The translations under genes and the position numbers were made by a program. From Porphyromonadaceae bacterium UBA3327 (GTDB lineage Bacteria; Bacteroidota; Bacteroidia; Bacteroidales; Muribaculaceae), in the NCBI GenBank assembly GCA_002361155.1, contig DERZ01000032.1, positions 3,226 through 55,619 of the forward strand: 52,394 nucleotides of DNA, written 5' to 3'. The notes under the pieces were generated by a model that was given only the letters and a program-made list of their open reading frames with translations, was not told where the DNA came from and did no database searches. Each line of letters starts with the position of its first letter. The first letter of the stretch is position 1. Shown here piece by piece: positions 28,128 to 35,991 of this stretch.

Positions 28128-30284
28128 TCACAAAGCTCCGCTGTCGGAGCCTTTCTGGGCGCCTATCTCGTTTCCTCTTCTGACTTTCTTACCATAACCG
28201 ATGGTCCATGCCACCTTGAGCCGGAAACTGGCATGACGCACTCCGCTTGTAAATGATTGCGAGTAACTGTCGTAATATGTCGAGGAGTAGGATGTGCGGT
28301 CTCCGTCCCAGCTCCAGTCTGCGAAGTTGGCGATGTCAAGGCTCAGCTGGACATTGCCGTTGCTCCATCCTCCGCTGAGGGAATAATACCCTTTCTGCCG
28401 GGTTTCCGTTCCGTTCTGCGACATCTGCACTGTCGGCAGCCATCCGTATGCGGTGACATAAAAATCGCCGATATACCAGTTGGCGGATATACCCATCTGG
28501 AAGCTGTTGAACGAGAACGGAAGCGCGCCCATGCGTCTGCAATATCTGTATTCGGGATTCAGGGAGATGGAAAACGTGTTCCGGAACAAAAACGACGACA
28601 GGTTGGCTCCCGCCTTGAATTCGCTGAACGTACCGTCGTTCGCAACGTATCGCAACAGAGCCGGAGAGCCGTCCGGGCTGTCATACGGCGAATACAGGGT
28701 GACGGGACTGTTGAAAAGCATGTTTCCGACAGCATATACGGATCCCCGGAGCCATGCGGCAGGCAGAAATGTATATTCCAGCATGAGATCGGCGAAATTA
28801 GTGCTTTTAATCTCTGGATTGCCCGTGACATACATGAATTCGCTTGTCCTGAGTATCGTGTTGCTGTTGGAATTGAGGGCCGGGTTAAACGTGCCGTACC
28901 GGGCCTGAAGCATAATTCTGTTTTTGCTGTCAGGGGAAAAAGTCATGTGGGTCTGGAGATGGGGGAGGCAGTAGGTGTTCCGCACACCGCCGACCAGATT
29001 GTTTTCATATTCCAGTCCCGCGCTGGCATATACCGTCCATTTGTCTGAAAAAAAGTCGTAACCCAATGACGACCCGAGATAATTGAGGCTGAAGTCGGAC
29101 GGGGCGGCTTCGGCATATTTCACGCTGTTGTGCCTGAAACTGTATGTGCAGCCAAGGTTCAATGAATGACCCGTTCCGAATTCTTTTGTGATCCTCAGAC
29201 TGATATTCGGTGAAACATTGTTTTCTGTATATGAATTGTCAAGTCTGAGATTGTCCGTCGTTGAATACAACCTATGGATATTGCCATGGAATACCTTGAG
29301 TCCGCAATTCAGATTCAGGCTGAATCCGGACGGCAGACCGGCTGTGGCGTTGGCCCTCCATATAAAATTGTGTTTCTTGCCGTTGCTGACCGAGCTGTAA
29401 CCGCCGTCCGACCTGGTTCCGTCATGTACTATCGTTTGAAGTCCCGCGGCATTCAGGGCGGGCATAAAGTCGTAGGTGTATCCCGCATGTGTCTGAAACA
29501 TGAATTTCGGGGTATTGTAAACAGCGCGGAATGTGACCGGGAAGGAATTGCTGAAATATTTATGGTCTGTACGCAATGTTTCCTTGGAATACTCCGATAC
29601 CGAGCCTCCCTTGCCCGGAATCCTGTAGGTGTAGCCTGATACATCGCCGGCACGCTTGTTTCTTACGTTTGTCATGCCGGCATACAGGTCGTAGGTCATA
29701 GCCTTGTAGCTGAATTTGGAGTACAGATTCTCGGCATTATACAGAGAGGTTCCGTCAAATCTTTTGGTGTCAAGTTCACCCGATAATTTGGTATATCCGC
29801 CAACCTCATACTTATACAATATGAAGTTGACGACATTCAATGCCCCTCCGAATCTCGGATCATCCGATACGGTGTAAAAGTCGACTCTTTTCACATCCGT
29901 AGTCTTGAGGCCTGCCAGGTCTTCCTGACGTGCCGGCACGAAGTCGATGAATACCGAAGCGAGGTCCCCGGTGACGGTCTTGATGATTCTGTCGATGGGG
30001 TTTATATGCAGTTCCGGAATCGCCATCCTCATCAGCAGGTCGGAGGCGTCCTGCGCGGCCTTTTTCTGCCGCGATGTCGGGATATACGCGCTTTTACGGG
30101 CACTGAGCCACTGGCTCTCCCCCTCCACGACAACTTCCTTCAGCTCCTTGACATTTTGCTCTTTGTTTTCAGTTGTGGAACTGTCGTTTCTCTCCACTGC
30201 AAATATGCTTGACGGGCAGACAAGAGAAAACGCGGACATTATGATGCTTACAGCGTATATATGGAATGAATTGTTATTTGTCAT
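28128..30284 (-). CDS. TonB-receptor-like outer membrane beta-barrel (RiPP export locus 2)
   Basis: 718 residues with a signal peptide (about 1-29), a short charged linker, a TonB-box-like ELKEVVVEG, and a plug-like region (DVKRVDFYTVSDDPRFGG, NFILYKYEVGGYTK). Alternating aromatic beta strands follow, and it closes with IGYGKKVRRGNE. It is paralogous to the barrel at 14019-16157 and sits in the same position, directly before a C39 ABC exporter. It has no carboxypeptidase-like N-terminal domain. In this operon it is the only outer-membrane component, so it is the candidate exit channel for the mature peptide, or a receptor that takes the peptide back. Base composition is intermediate, closer to the chromosome than the radical SAM gene. 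Confidence 0.82.
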   Translation of the reverse strand: MTNNNSFHIYAVSIIMSAFSLVCPSSIFAVERNDSSTTENKEQNVKELKEVVVEGESQWLSARKSAYIPTSRQKKAAQDASDLLMRMAIPELHINPIDRIIKTVTGDLASVFIDFVPARQEDLAGLKTTDVKRVDFYTVSDDPRFGGALNVVNFILYKYEVGGYTKLSGELDTKRFDGTSLYNAENLYSKFSYKAMTYDLYAGMTNVRNKRAGDVSGYTYRIPGKGGSVSEYSKETLRTDHKYFSNSFPVTFRAVYNTPKFMFQTHAGYTYDFMPALNAAGLQTIVHDGTRSDGGYSSVSNGKKHNFIWRANATAGLPSGFSLNLNCGLKVFHGNIHRLYSTTDNLRLDNSYTENNVSPNISLRITKEFGTGHSLNLGCTYSFRHNSVKYAEAAPSDFSLNYLGSSLGYDFFSDKWTVYASAGLEYENNLVGGVRNTYCLPHLQTHMTFSPDSKNRIMLQARYGTFNPALNSNSNTILRTSEFMYVTGNPEIKSTNFADLMLEYTFLPAAWLRGSVYAVGNMLFNSPVTLYSPYDSPDGSPALLRYVANDGTFSEFKAGANLSSFLFRNTFSISLNPEYRYCRRMGALPFSFNSFQMGISANWYIGDFYVTAYGWLPTVQMSQNGTETRQKGYYSLSGGWSNGNVQLSLDIANFADWSWDGDRTSYSSTYYDSYSQSFTSGVRHASFRLKVAWTIGYGKKVRRGNEIGAQKGSDSGAL

Positions 30285-30332
30285 AGCAAGAAAATAAATA
30301 AGGAATTTAAATATAAAATGGGATTTACGGGG

Positions 30333-31637
30333 TTATGCCATGTGCATGTATCGAAATCTCGTCAATATAATTTCATCGATTTTTTCTTCTGTATATCCAA
30401 AAGGACATCTGCCGTTGTGCGGGCGTTCTATTGAATTCTGTGAGCACCCGCCTCCGCATATCGGTGCGATGCGACAAGAATGACACACCGGATTTGAGAA
30501 CTTGTGACTGTTCCTTTGATTAACCGTCATTTTGTCCCAGTTGATTGTGCCGTCAGGACATAAGCGTCCCATTCTGTTTGTCTCATTAAAATCTCGTGCA
30601 GTACACTGATAGACATCCCCGTTATAGTTTATTGTGGCATGATGTGTCTTATCGCCATAACAGCAATTCTTGACTTTGTTAGAGATAAGAACCGAATTAA
30701 CCCGATAACCGTTATCGCGGTATAATTTGATATATTCTGAAATCTTATTGTTGATTTCAGACTCCTTTTCTGAGTTCACGTCAATGTCAATATCCTGCCA
30801 CACTCTTTGAATATCAAAGGACAACATATCCGCGATATCCGGTTTGATGCCTCGTTTAAAATCCTGTAGAATATTCACAAGATCGTCCACATTGGATCTG
30901 GTGCAATTTATACGGACAAGCACCCGTATTCCGGATTGTGCAAGACTTATTATATTATTTAGGATTGTATCATAACTGCCTCCGGCATCATTATACCGAA
31001 CAGTGTTATGTCGATCCCGATGTCCGTCGAGAGTAATCTGGAAGCTGCATGAATAGTTGCTCAAAAACTTTATAGTAGCATCGTTTAAAAGGAACGCATT
31101 CGATGTGAAATGAATCTCAAAGTTCTTATTATATCTTTTGCAGACCTCATCTGCTTTCAAAATTAAATGCTTGACCGTTTCATTGAAATACATCAGCGGT
31201 TCTCCACCAAAAAAAGAAAGCAGGACTTTTTTGTAATTGTTATTGTTGCTTATGGATGTTGAAATCAATGCTGCTATCGAGCATATTGTCTCAATCGTCA
31301 TTTTGGAGTTCACCTTATGATTTTCATAGCAGTACCAACATTTAAAATTACAATTCAAGGTAGGGTTTATTGTCAGATGAAAAAAATCGTCGTTTTCATT
31401 TGCGCGAATAATCTCATTGCGGACATTTTCTACTTCATCTACTTTATTCTCAATAACGCATCCAGAATTAATGGCATTTTCATAAAACTCCGGACTAGTA
31501 GTTTCGGTACTGATAATATTCTGGCTGTCAACAATAATTTTACTGCGTAACAATACGAACATATCAGTATAGGCATTATATATCATTTGAATGCCATCGG
31601 AAAAATTAAAATATGAGTTGTAGATACTTGGTTTCAT
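30333..31637 (-). CDS. Radical SAM/SPASM peptide maturase
   Basis: A 434-residue radical SAM enzyme. The SAM [4Fe-4S] motif CNFKCWYC places Cys at 96, 100 and 103, and SFFGGEPLM (141-149) is the Gly-Gly-Glu-Pro SAM-binding motif. The C-terminal SPASM domain has many Cys (CCYGDKTHH, VYQCTARDF, CHSCRIAPICGGGCSQ, CPFG) to hold auxiliary clusters. Such enzymes cross-link Cys or other side chains in ribosomal peptides. The Cys-rich precursor gene immediately upstream is the evident substrate. It resembles the GG-Bacteroidales maturases NCBI describes, but I cannot test membership. The gene is strikingly AT-rich. It probably depends on read-through past the hairpin at 31718-31768, as I see no separate promoter. 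Confidence 0.92.
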   Translation of the reverse strand: MKPSIYNSYFNFSDGIQMIYNAYTDMFVLLRSKIIVDSQNIISTETTSPEFYENAINSGCVIENKVDEVENVRNEIIRANENDDFFHLTINPTLNCNFKCWYCYENHKVNSKMTIETICSIAALISTSISNNNNYKKVLLSFFGGEPLMYFNETVKHLILKADEVCKRYNKNFEIHFTSNAFLLNDATIKFLSNYSCSFQITLDGHRDRHNTVRYNDAGGSYDTILNNIISLAQSGIRVLVRINCTRSNVDDLVNILQDFKRGIKPDIADMLSFDIQRVWQDIDIDVNSEKESEINNKISEYIKLYRDNGYRVNSVLISNKVKNCCYGDKTHHATINYNGDVYQCTARDFNETNRMGRLCPDGTINWDKMTVNQRNSHKFSNPVCHSCRIAPICGGGCSQNSIERPHNGRCPFGYTEEKIDEIILTRFRYMHMA

Positions 31638-31717
31638 TTAATGTAATTTCTTATATAGCACTTATGCGTTTGCATGAATAGCCCCTGAACTATGATATGC
31701 TATTTAGACTTGTCCCC

Positions 31718-31768
31718 AAATAGACGTGCTCTTGAATGGCAGTGTGCCATTCAAGAGCACGTCTATTT
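31718..31768 (-). terminator. Perfect 24-bp stem hairpin between precursor and maturase genes
   Basis: Bases 31718-31741 are the exact reverse complement of 31745-31768, with a 3-base loop. The hairpin begins 2 bp after the precursor stop. On the minus strand it ends CTATTT and then GGGG, so it lacks a strong U-tract. It probably acts as a partial terminator or an mRNA 3'-end stabiliser, keeping precursor transcript above that of the maturase and exporter. Confidence 0.8.
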
Positions 31769-31770
31769 AC

Positions 31771-32067
31771 TTAGCCATCACATTGGTTGTCCACAATCGG
31801 AGGATCGCATGATCCATTTGTCGGAGGTAGCGCGGGTTCCATGTTAAAGCATCTTCCCGGATTATCACTTAAATTACAGAAATTGCCACTGTTATAGCAA
31901 ACAATCTCATTGGTCGCGCCACATGAATCGCTTGAATTTTTACAGCTTCCGTTATCACCACCTATCAGGCTCAATTCACTTGAGCAGATTTTTGACTGCT
32001 GGTCTGCCGGAACCGAAGAGTCCAGAACGGTTTCGATAAACTTCTTGATGTCGCTTTTTTGTTTCAT
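31771..32067 (-). CDS. Double-glycine, Cys-rich RiPP precursor peptide
   Basis: A 98-residue precursor. The leader (1-37) is charged and helical and ends ELSLIGG, a double-glycine cleavage site for a C39 peptidase, with Leu at -4. The predicted core (38-98) has seven Cys at 42, 49, 57, 64, 73, 87 and 96, mostly 6-8 residues apart, in a Gly/Asn/Ser-rich background, ending CDPPIVDNQCDG. There is no Sec signal. It is followed by a radical SAM/SPASM gene, a barrel and a C39 exporter, so it should be modified (perhaps Cys thioether links), cut and secreted. It resembles GG-Bacteroidales natural product precursors in layout; the core pattern is not one I recognise. Confidence 0.88.
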   Translation of the reverse strand: MKQKSDIKKFIETVLDSSVPADQQSKICSSELSLIGGDNGSCKNSSDSCGATNEIVCYNSGNFCNLSDNPGRCFNMEPALPPTNGSCDPPIVDNQCDG

Positions 32068-32093
32068 AATCTTGTTATTTTGTTAACTGCTGT

Positions 32094-32124
32094 CAAAAAT
32101 ATATAAAAGTTTTCATTTATGCAA
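32094..32124 (-). promoter_or_regulatory. Promoter of the RiPP operon
   Basis: Read on the minus strand: CTTG with its TTG at 32124-32122, 20 bp, then TATTTTTG at 32101-32094. The -7 element is exact and the -33 is partial. The predicted start site is about 20 bp before the precursor ATG, giving a very short leader. Confidence 0.7.
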
Positions 32125-32144
32125 GAATAAACGTGAAATTATTG

Positions 32145-32166
32145 CAATTTTCAAGCAATTTTCAAG
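32145..32166 (-). repeat. Tandem 11-bp repeat upstream of the RiPP promoter
   Basis: CAATTTTCAAG occurs twice back to back (32145-32155 and 32156-32166). The period equals one DNA turn, so both copies face the same side. The pair begins about 20 bp upstream of the -33 element, the usual place for an activator. A GTAACG doublet (32166-32177) follows. Confidence 0.65.
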
Positions 32167-32493
32167 TAACGGTAACGAATTTATTTATCCATTTCTAACC
32201 CCGAACTCGTGTTAATGAATAAGCATACCTCCAAATACTGCAATCCAAAGATGGCGCATGTTTTCTATCGGGCCTGATTCATCGAAGGATGGGGGGAGTA
32301 GCTATGCACTGTATAGTGAAACGCATCAATTAACATTTATTAACATCATACTGCCTAAATTTTGCAGAGCAAGGTTATAACTTTGCAGCCGACAAGCATC
32401 GGTTGCCGTCACACCATGTCCTTTCTAAAATTTATGGAATGATGTCTACCCGAACTGCGATTATATGATGTCCATTCCAACACTAATGCGTTT
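32167..32493. other. Intergenic region between RiPP operon and phage-like cassette
   Basis: This 327-bp stretch separates divergent transcription units. It holds TAACTTTG at 32378-32385, a -7 element for the plus-strand cassette with no good -33, and the repeat structure at 32435-32479. No convincing small gene or RNA was found. The boundary between AT-rich and GC-rich DNA falls here. Confidence 0.5.
32435..32479 (+). repeat. Combined inverted and direct repeat in the cassette leader
   Basis: TGGAATG at 32435-32441 is the reverse complement of CATTCCA at 32473-32479. ATGATGTC occurs at 32439-32446 and again at 32465-32472. The structure ends 14 bp before the first ATG of the cassette and could be an operator or a leader-RNA structure. 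Confidence 0.5.
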
Positions 32494-32913
32494 ATGAAAA
32501 AGTCCGGTTCTATTTCTGAGTTTATCGAACAGCGCGACCGCGAGCTGTCGGCCGCGTTCCGCGAAATCCTGTTAACGGCTGATATGCCGCTGTCTGAAAT
32601 GTTTGCAGCCGCTGCGAAGCGTCCCTGCTCGCGGTTCTGGGTCGGGGAATCACGCGCCTTCCGGGTCATCAAGGAGATGATCGGAGGGAGCACCTCGACC
32701 CAGACGGGATCGGCAATGCTCGACAAAAAGCGCGAAATGTATGGCGAGATACTACGCCGCGTGGAGGAGCGGCTACGTTCCGACAGCGGATGCCGCCTGG
32801 AACAGGCGGTCCATGACGCAGTGAACTCCCCCGCACCCGAATTCTATCTCACCGAAAAGTCGGCACGCGTGATCATCTACCGCATCCGCCGCGCCGGAAA
32901 AAAGAAAGAGTAA
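32494..32913 (+). CDS. Small helical protein, first gene of the phage-like cassette
   Basis: A 139-residue, mostly alpha-helical, charged protein. It begins MKKSGSISEFIEQRDRELSA, has a central PCSRFWVGESRAFRVI segment, and ends basic (IIYRIRRAGKKKE). There is no signal or membrane helix. I do not recognise a Pfam family with confidence. Position at the head of a cassette with a capsid-like protein and a large terminase makes a DNA-binding small-terminase-like role possible, since small terminases are short helical proteins, but no specific motif shows this. The ATG follows a leader with inverted and direct repeats. Confidence 0.6.
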   Translation: MKKSGSISEFIEQRDRELSAAFREILLTADMPLSEMFAAAAKRPCSRFWVGESRAFRVIKEMIGGSTSTQTGSAMLDKKREMYGEILRRVEERLRSDSGCRLEQAVHDAVNSPAPEFYLTEKSARVIIYRIRRAGKKKE

Positions 32914-33006
32914 ACGGTTATCGGCATACCACCGGACAAGCATAGTAATTTTGCACCTGTAAACCGACGGCGAAAGCAAAACGACGCCGCTATAAACAGA
33001 AACTAT

Positions 33007-33501
33007 ATGAAAACCGTAAAGACAATCACAGAAGCAATCAGGAACGCCATCGACGCCACAAGATCCACCCAGCCGGAGGATGTGGAAGAGAGTGCGGAGA
33101 AAGAAGGGAACGAAGAATCAGACCTGACAGATTCTTCCGCAGGGTCTGATGAGTCCGATGAGTCCGATGAGGCTGAAACTCCGGCTGAACGGGCTGCCGC
33201 CATTGTGCCGGACGAGACCCGCGCGGACGTCAGGGCCATGCTGGCGGAGATTGCCGGCGAACTGGAGTCCGGCGAAATCAGCGAGGCCACCCTGACGCTG
33301 CTCCTCCGCGGCATAGATTACGAAAAAGATCTTGCCCACGCCGCCGAAGAGGGAGAAATCCGCGGACGCAACGAAACAATCCGCGAAGACATGCTGATGG
33401 AGGAAGAGAGCGACGGTCTGCCCCACCCCGGTACCGGCCACGGCGCGATATCCGACCACCGCCCCGGCAATATTTTCGACCTTGCCCGCGGAGCATTCTG
33501 A
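33007..33501 (+). CDS. Acidic protein of the phage-like cassette
   Basis: A 164-residue very acidic protein. Residues about 20-60 are a low-complexity Glu/Asp/Ser run encoded in part by a 9-bp DNA microrepeat (33148-33171, units of GATGAGTCC). The C-terminal half is helical (RADVRAMLAEIAGELESGE..., LLLRGIDYEKDLAHAAEEGEIRGRNE). It lies directly before the capsid-like gene. Acidic helical proteins in that position in phages are often scaffolds, but no scaffold or protease motif is visible here. A TAATTTTG box at 32946-32953 could be its own -7 element. Confidence 0.6.
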   Translation: MKTVKTITEAIRNAIDATRSTQPEDVEESAEKEGNEESDLTDSSAGSDESDESDEAETPAERAAAIVPDETRADVRAMLAEIAGELESGEISEATLTLLLRGIDYEKDLAHAAEEGEIRGRNETIREDMLMEEESDGLPHPGTGHGAISDHRPGNIFDLARGAF

Positions 33502-33587
33502 CCATCAGCAAGCAAACTCATTGCTTAGATCTATAAAATATTAATCCGCAATTATTAATCCACGAGGAAATCCAAATTTATCAAACC

Positions 33588-35099
33588 ATGTCTGAAATCA
33601 AAGCGACAGCCGGCACTTCCGGCAATCCAACCCAGTATCCCGGCCAGCCGGCCACAGTATCATCGGCAGCCGAAGCCACCGGCGGCCTCGACGCCGGCAA
33701 CTTTATCGAAAGCGACATAGATGACGAACTATTCAGCTTCAACTCCGACGACACGCCGCTGATGAACCTCATGCTCAAGGCAAAACGCGTAAAGGTCAAC
33801 AGTCCGGAGGTGGACCACTTCATGATCGACGAGCCCCGCAGCTTCGTGACTCTCGCCAACACCATGAACCAGACCTCTTCGATGCAGGGAGTTCTCCCGC
33901 TTCGCAGTTCCGACCAGGCCCTCCCCCGCCCCTACAGCACGCTGCTGGTGAAAGGCGTGGACGGATATTCCGCCGACGGAGTCACCAAGACGGCGGGAAA
34001 GGAGCTGATGCTCTTCGTGACCGGCTACGATCCCACCACAAACAATCCGGTGGTCCGCGCCGTAAACGGTCCCAAGTCAAGCGCCGCCGACGAATTCTGC
34101 ACCATTCCGGAAATTCCCTCCGGCACCGAGTGCGTGATCCTCGCCAATTCCCTCTACGAGACCCAGAAGGAAGTGGATCCCGACCTGATTGTGCCGCGCC
34201 CCTCGAAGGTCTACCTCCAGAAGAGGGGCATGAACCAGGTGGTGAGCGACTACTTCGAAAGCCAGCGCAAGCGCATACCCTTCTCCAAGGCCATCATCGC
34301 CGAGCAGGCCATCGCCAACTTCAAGGTGCGCGGAAACAGAACGCTCTGGGCCGGACGCGCCGGAAAGTTCAAGGTCAACGTTCCGAGGATGGGGATGCAG
34401 TACGTCTACTGCACCGAGGGGCTCCGCTGGCAGTTCAAGCGCGAGCTGCAGCATGAGGGAGCATGGACCGTGGAGCGCATCATCTCCCTGGCCAAGATGT
34501 TCTTCACCGGCGAGGATGTACCCAAGACCGCCCTCCTTTTAGCAGGCAAGAATCTCCTGGAGCAGATACAGTGCATCGACTTCTCGAAGCATCCCGAGAT
34601 ACAGATCTCCACCAAGGTCAACTCCATCGGCTGGACCGTCACCAACTTCCACACCGTGTTCGGCGACATCGAGATCAAGCGCGAGCCCACTCTGGACCGT
34701 CTGGGCTGGAGCAACAGCGGCGCGCTGATCGGAGAGAACCGCCTTGTGCACTACGTCTACAGCAGCGAGCACTCCTTCTCGGACCGCGTAGACGGAGAGG
34801 AGGCCACCCGCAACGGCATACTTATCTGGGACGCCCTCGCCCTGAAGGGAAGCTGCCATATCTGGATCGACGGCGAGGGAGAGGGAGGCATGAGCGACGC
34901 CTTTGTCTTCAAGATCTGGGAACAGAGCACCGCTCCCGTCAAGCCGAACCCCTCCGACATCTACTACCTCTGCTGCGACTGTCCCGGCATGTCGCCCCAG
35001 GCACGCACCGGCCAGATGTGGTACGGCGAGACATCGGTAGGCGACGACCTCAAGGAGAAGACTGTCTGGAAAGAGTACAAGGGAGACGTGGAACTCTGA
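33588..35099 (+). CDS. Putative phage major capsid-like protein
   Basis: A 503-residue soluble protein. After a low-complexity N-terminus it has a helix with ESDIDDELFSFNSDDTPLMNLMLKAKRV, then a mixed region resembling SU10-type/DUF5309 capsid proteins (VVSDYFESQRKRIPFSKA, NRTLWAGRAGKFKVN, WTVERIISLAKMFFTGE, LAGKNLLEQI, VTNFHTVFGDIEIKRE). The assignment rests on overall resemblance and on the large terminase encoded 0.9 kb downstream. If correct, it would form the icosahedral head lattice. Length is ordinary for a capsid protein without an attached protease. The codon pattern and GC are like the chromosome. Confidence 0.55.
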   Translation: MSEIKATAGTSGNPTQYPGQPATVSSAAEATGGLDAGNFIESDIDDELFSFNSDDTPLMNLMLKAKRVKVNSPEVDHFMIDEPRSFVTLANTMNQTSSMQGVLPLRSSDQALPRPYSTLLVKGVDGYSADGVTKTAGKELMLFVTGYDPTTNNPVVRAVNGPKSSAADEFCTIPEIPSGTECVILANSLYETQKEVDPDLIVPRPSKVYLQKRGMNQVVSDYFESQRKRIPFSKAIIAEQAIANFKVRGNRTLWAGRAGKFKVNVPRMGMQYVYCTEGLRWQFKRELQHEGAWTVERIISLAKMFFTGEDVPKTALLLAGKNLLEQIQCIDFSKHPEIQISTKVNSIGWTVTNFHTVFGDIEIKREPTLDRLGWSNSGALIGENRLVHYVYSSEHSFSDRVDGEEATRNGILIWDALALKGSCHIWIDGEGEGGMSDAFVFKIWEQSTAPVKPNPSDIYYLCCDCPGMSPQARTGQMWYGETSVGDDLKEKTVWKEYKGDVEL

Positions 35100-35155
35100 A
35101 TAGAGTCCCGGAGAACAGGAGAATAAATGTGAAACGATAAAAACGCGAAAAGACG

Positions 35156-35374
35156 ATGGAATCAAGAACATACGGAGTCTACGGAATGCTCGAATGGAGC
35201 GCCCTGATAAGCAACTCTCCCCACGGGCGCGTGTGGAGGATACCCTTCAGGGGCGGATCCTCGTCGGGATTCGGAGACGCGCCGGCCACCTTTACTACCG
35301 GGAACCCGGTGATAATGAAGGTGATCGAAGATAGCCGCTACTATCACGACAAAAAGATTGTGAGGCTGCGATGA
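35156..35374 (+). CDS. Small hypothetical protein of the phage-like cassette
   Basis: 72 residues, basic, rich in Gly, Ser and aromatic residues (MESRTYGVYGMLEWSALISN, then RIPFRGGSSSGFG), ending in KKIVRLR. It has no signal peptide or membrane helix and no recognised family. Its stop overlaps the next start (ATGA at 35371-35374), so translation is coupled to the 195-residue gene. It may be a minor head protein by position only. Confidence 0.55.
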   Translation: MESRTYGVYGMLEWSALISNSPHGRVWRIPFRGGSSSGFGDAPATFTTGNPVIMKVIEDSRYYHDKKIVRLR

Positions 35375-35958
35375 ACGTATCGGTAAGTGAAATAACCAAC
35401 GCCGTGCTTATGCTGCTCGACGAGAACCGCGCTCTTCTCGAGACACGCCTCACCTACTGCGACCCCGGCACGGACCTGATCTCTCTGGCGCGCCGTCTCC
35501 TTCCGGAGGCGGCGCGTCTCGAGAGCGCGGAGGCCACACCCGGCGATATCAGCGAAGGTCTTCCGCTTGAAGCGGCTGTCCGGTACGATGCCGACGGCGT
35601 GGCCACGGCGGAACTTCCCGCCGATTTCCAGAGGTTGCTGTACCTGCGCATGAGCGACTGGAACGGAGGTCTGACCCAGACCCTTTCCCCGTCGGGCACA
35701 TCGGTTCCGTTGCTGCGGGCCACCGCACGGCGACGCTCCGGACACCGTCACCGCGGACTTCTCCTGCGGTTTGCCGGAGCGGGACGCGTTCTCGACATCT
35801 ACGGCTCCTCGCCCGGAGCCGTGATTGCGGAAGCCTCCTATCTGCCCGCGCCGGACATCTCCGGTGACTCCATCTTCATCCCGGCATCGCTGGTGGAGAG
35901 AGTGGAGAGGCGCATCGCCGCATCAGTGCGCGGGATCCTCTCACAAAACAACATCTGA
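35371..35958 (+). CDS. Hypothetical protein of the phage-like cassette, possible head-completion protein
   Basis: A 195-residue protein starting in the ATGA overlap with the upstream gene. The N-terminal third is helical (VSEITNAVLMLLDENRALLE, LISLARRLLPEAARL). The middle is beta-rich (AAVRYDADGVATAELPADFQRLLYLRMSDW), and the C-terminal helix carries PASLVERVERRIAASVRGIL. Size, position next to the terminase and capsid genes, and the helical start resemble small head-tail connector or head-completion proteins, but I cannot name a family. It precedes the terminase gene by 33 bp. Confidence 0.55.
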   Translation: MNVSVSEITNAVLMLLDENRALLETRLTYCDPGTDLISLARRLLPEAARLESAEATPGDISEGLPLEAAVRYDADGVATAELPADFQRLLYLRMSDWNGGLTQTLSPSGTSVPLLRATARRRSGHRHRGLLLRFAGAGRVLDIYGSSPGAVIAEASYLPAPDISGDSIFIPASLVERVERRIAASVRGILSQNNI

Positions 35959-35991
35959 ACCTCACAACCGACAGCCCGCTAATGTATCGTT

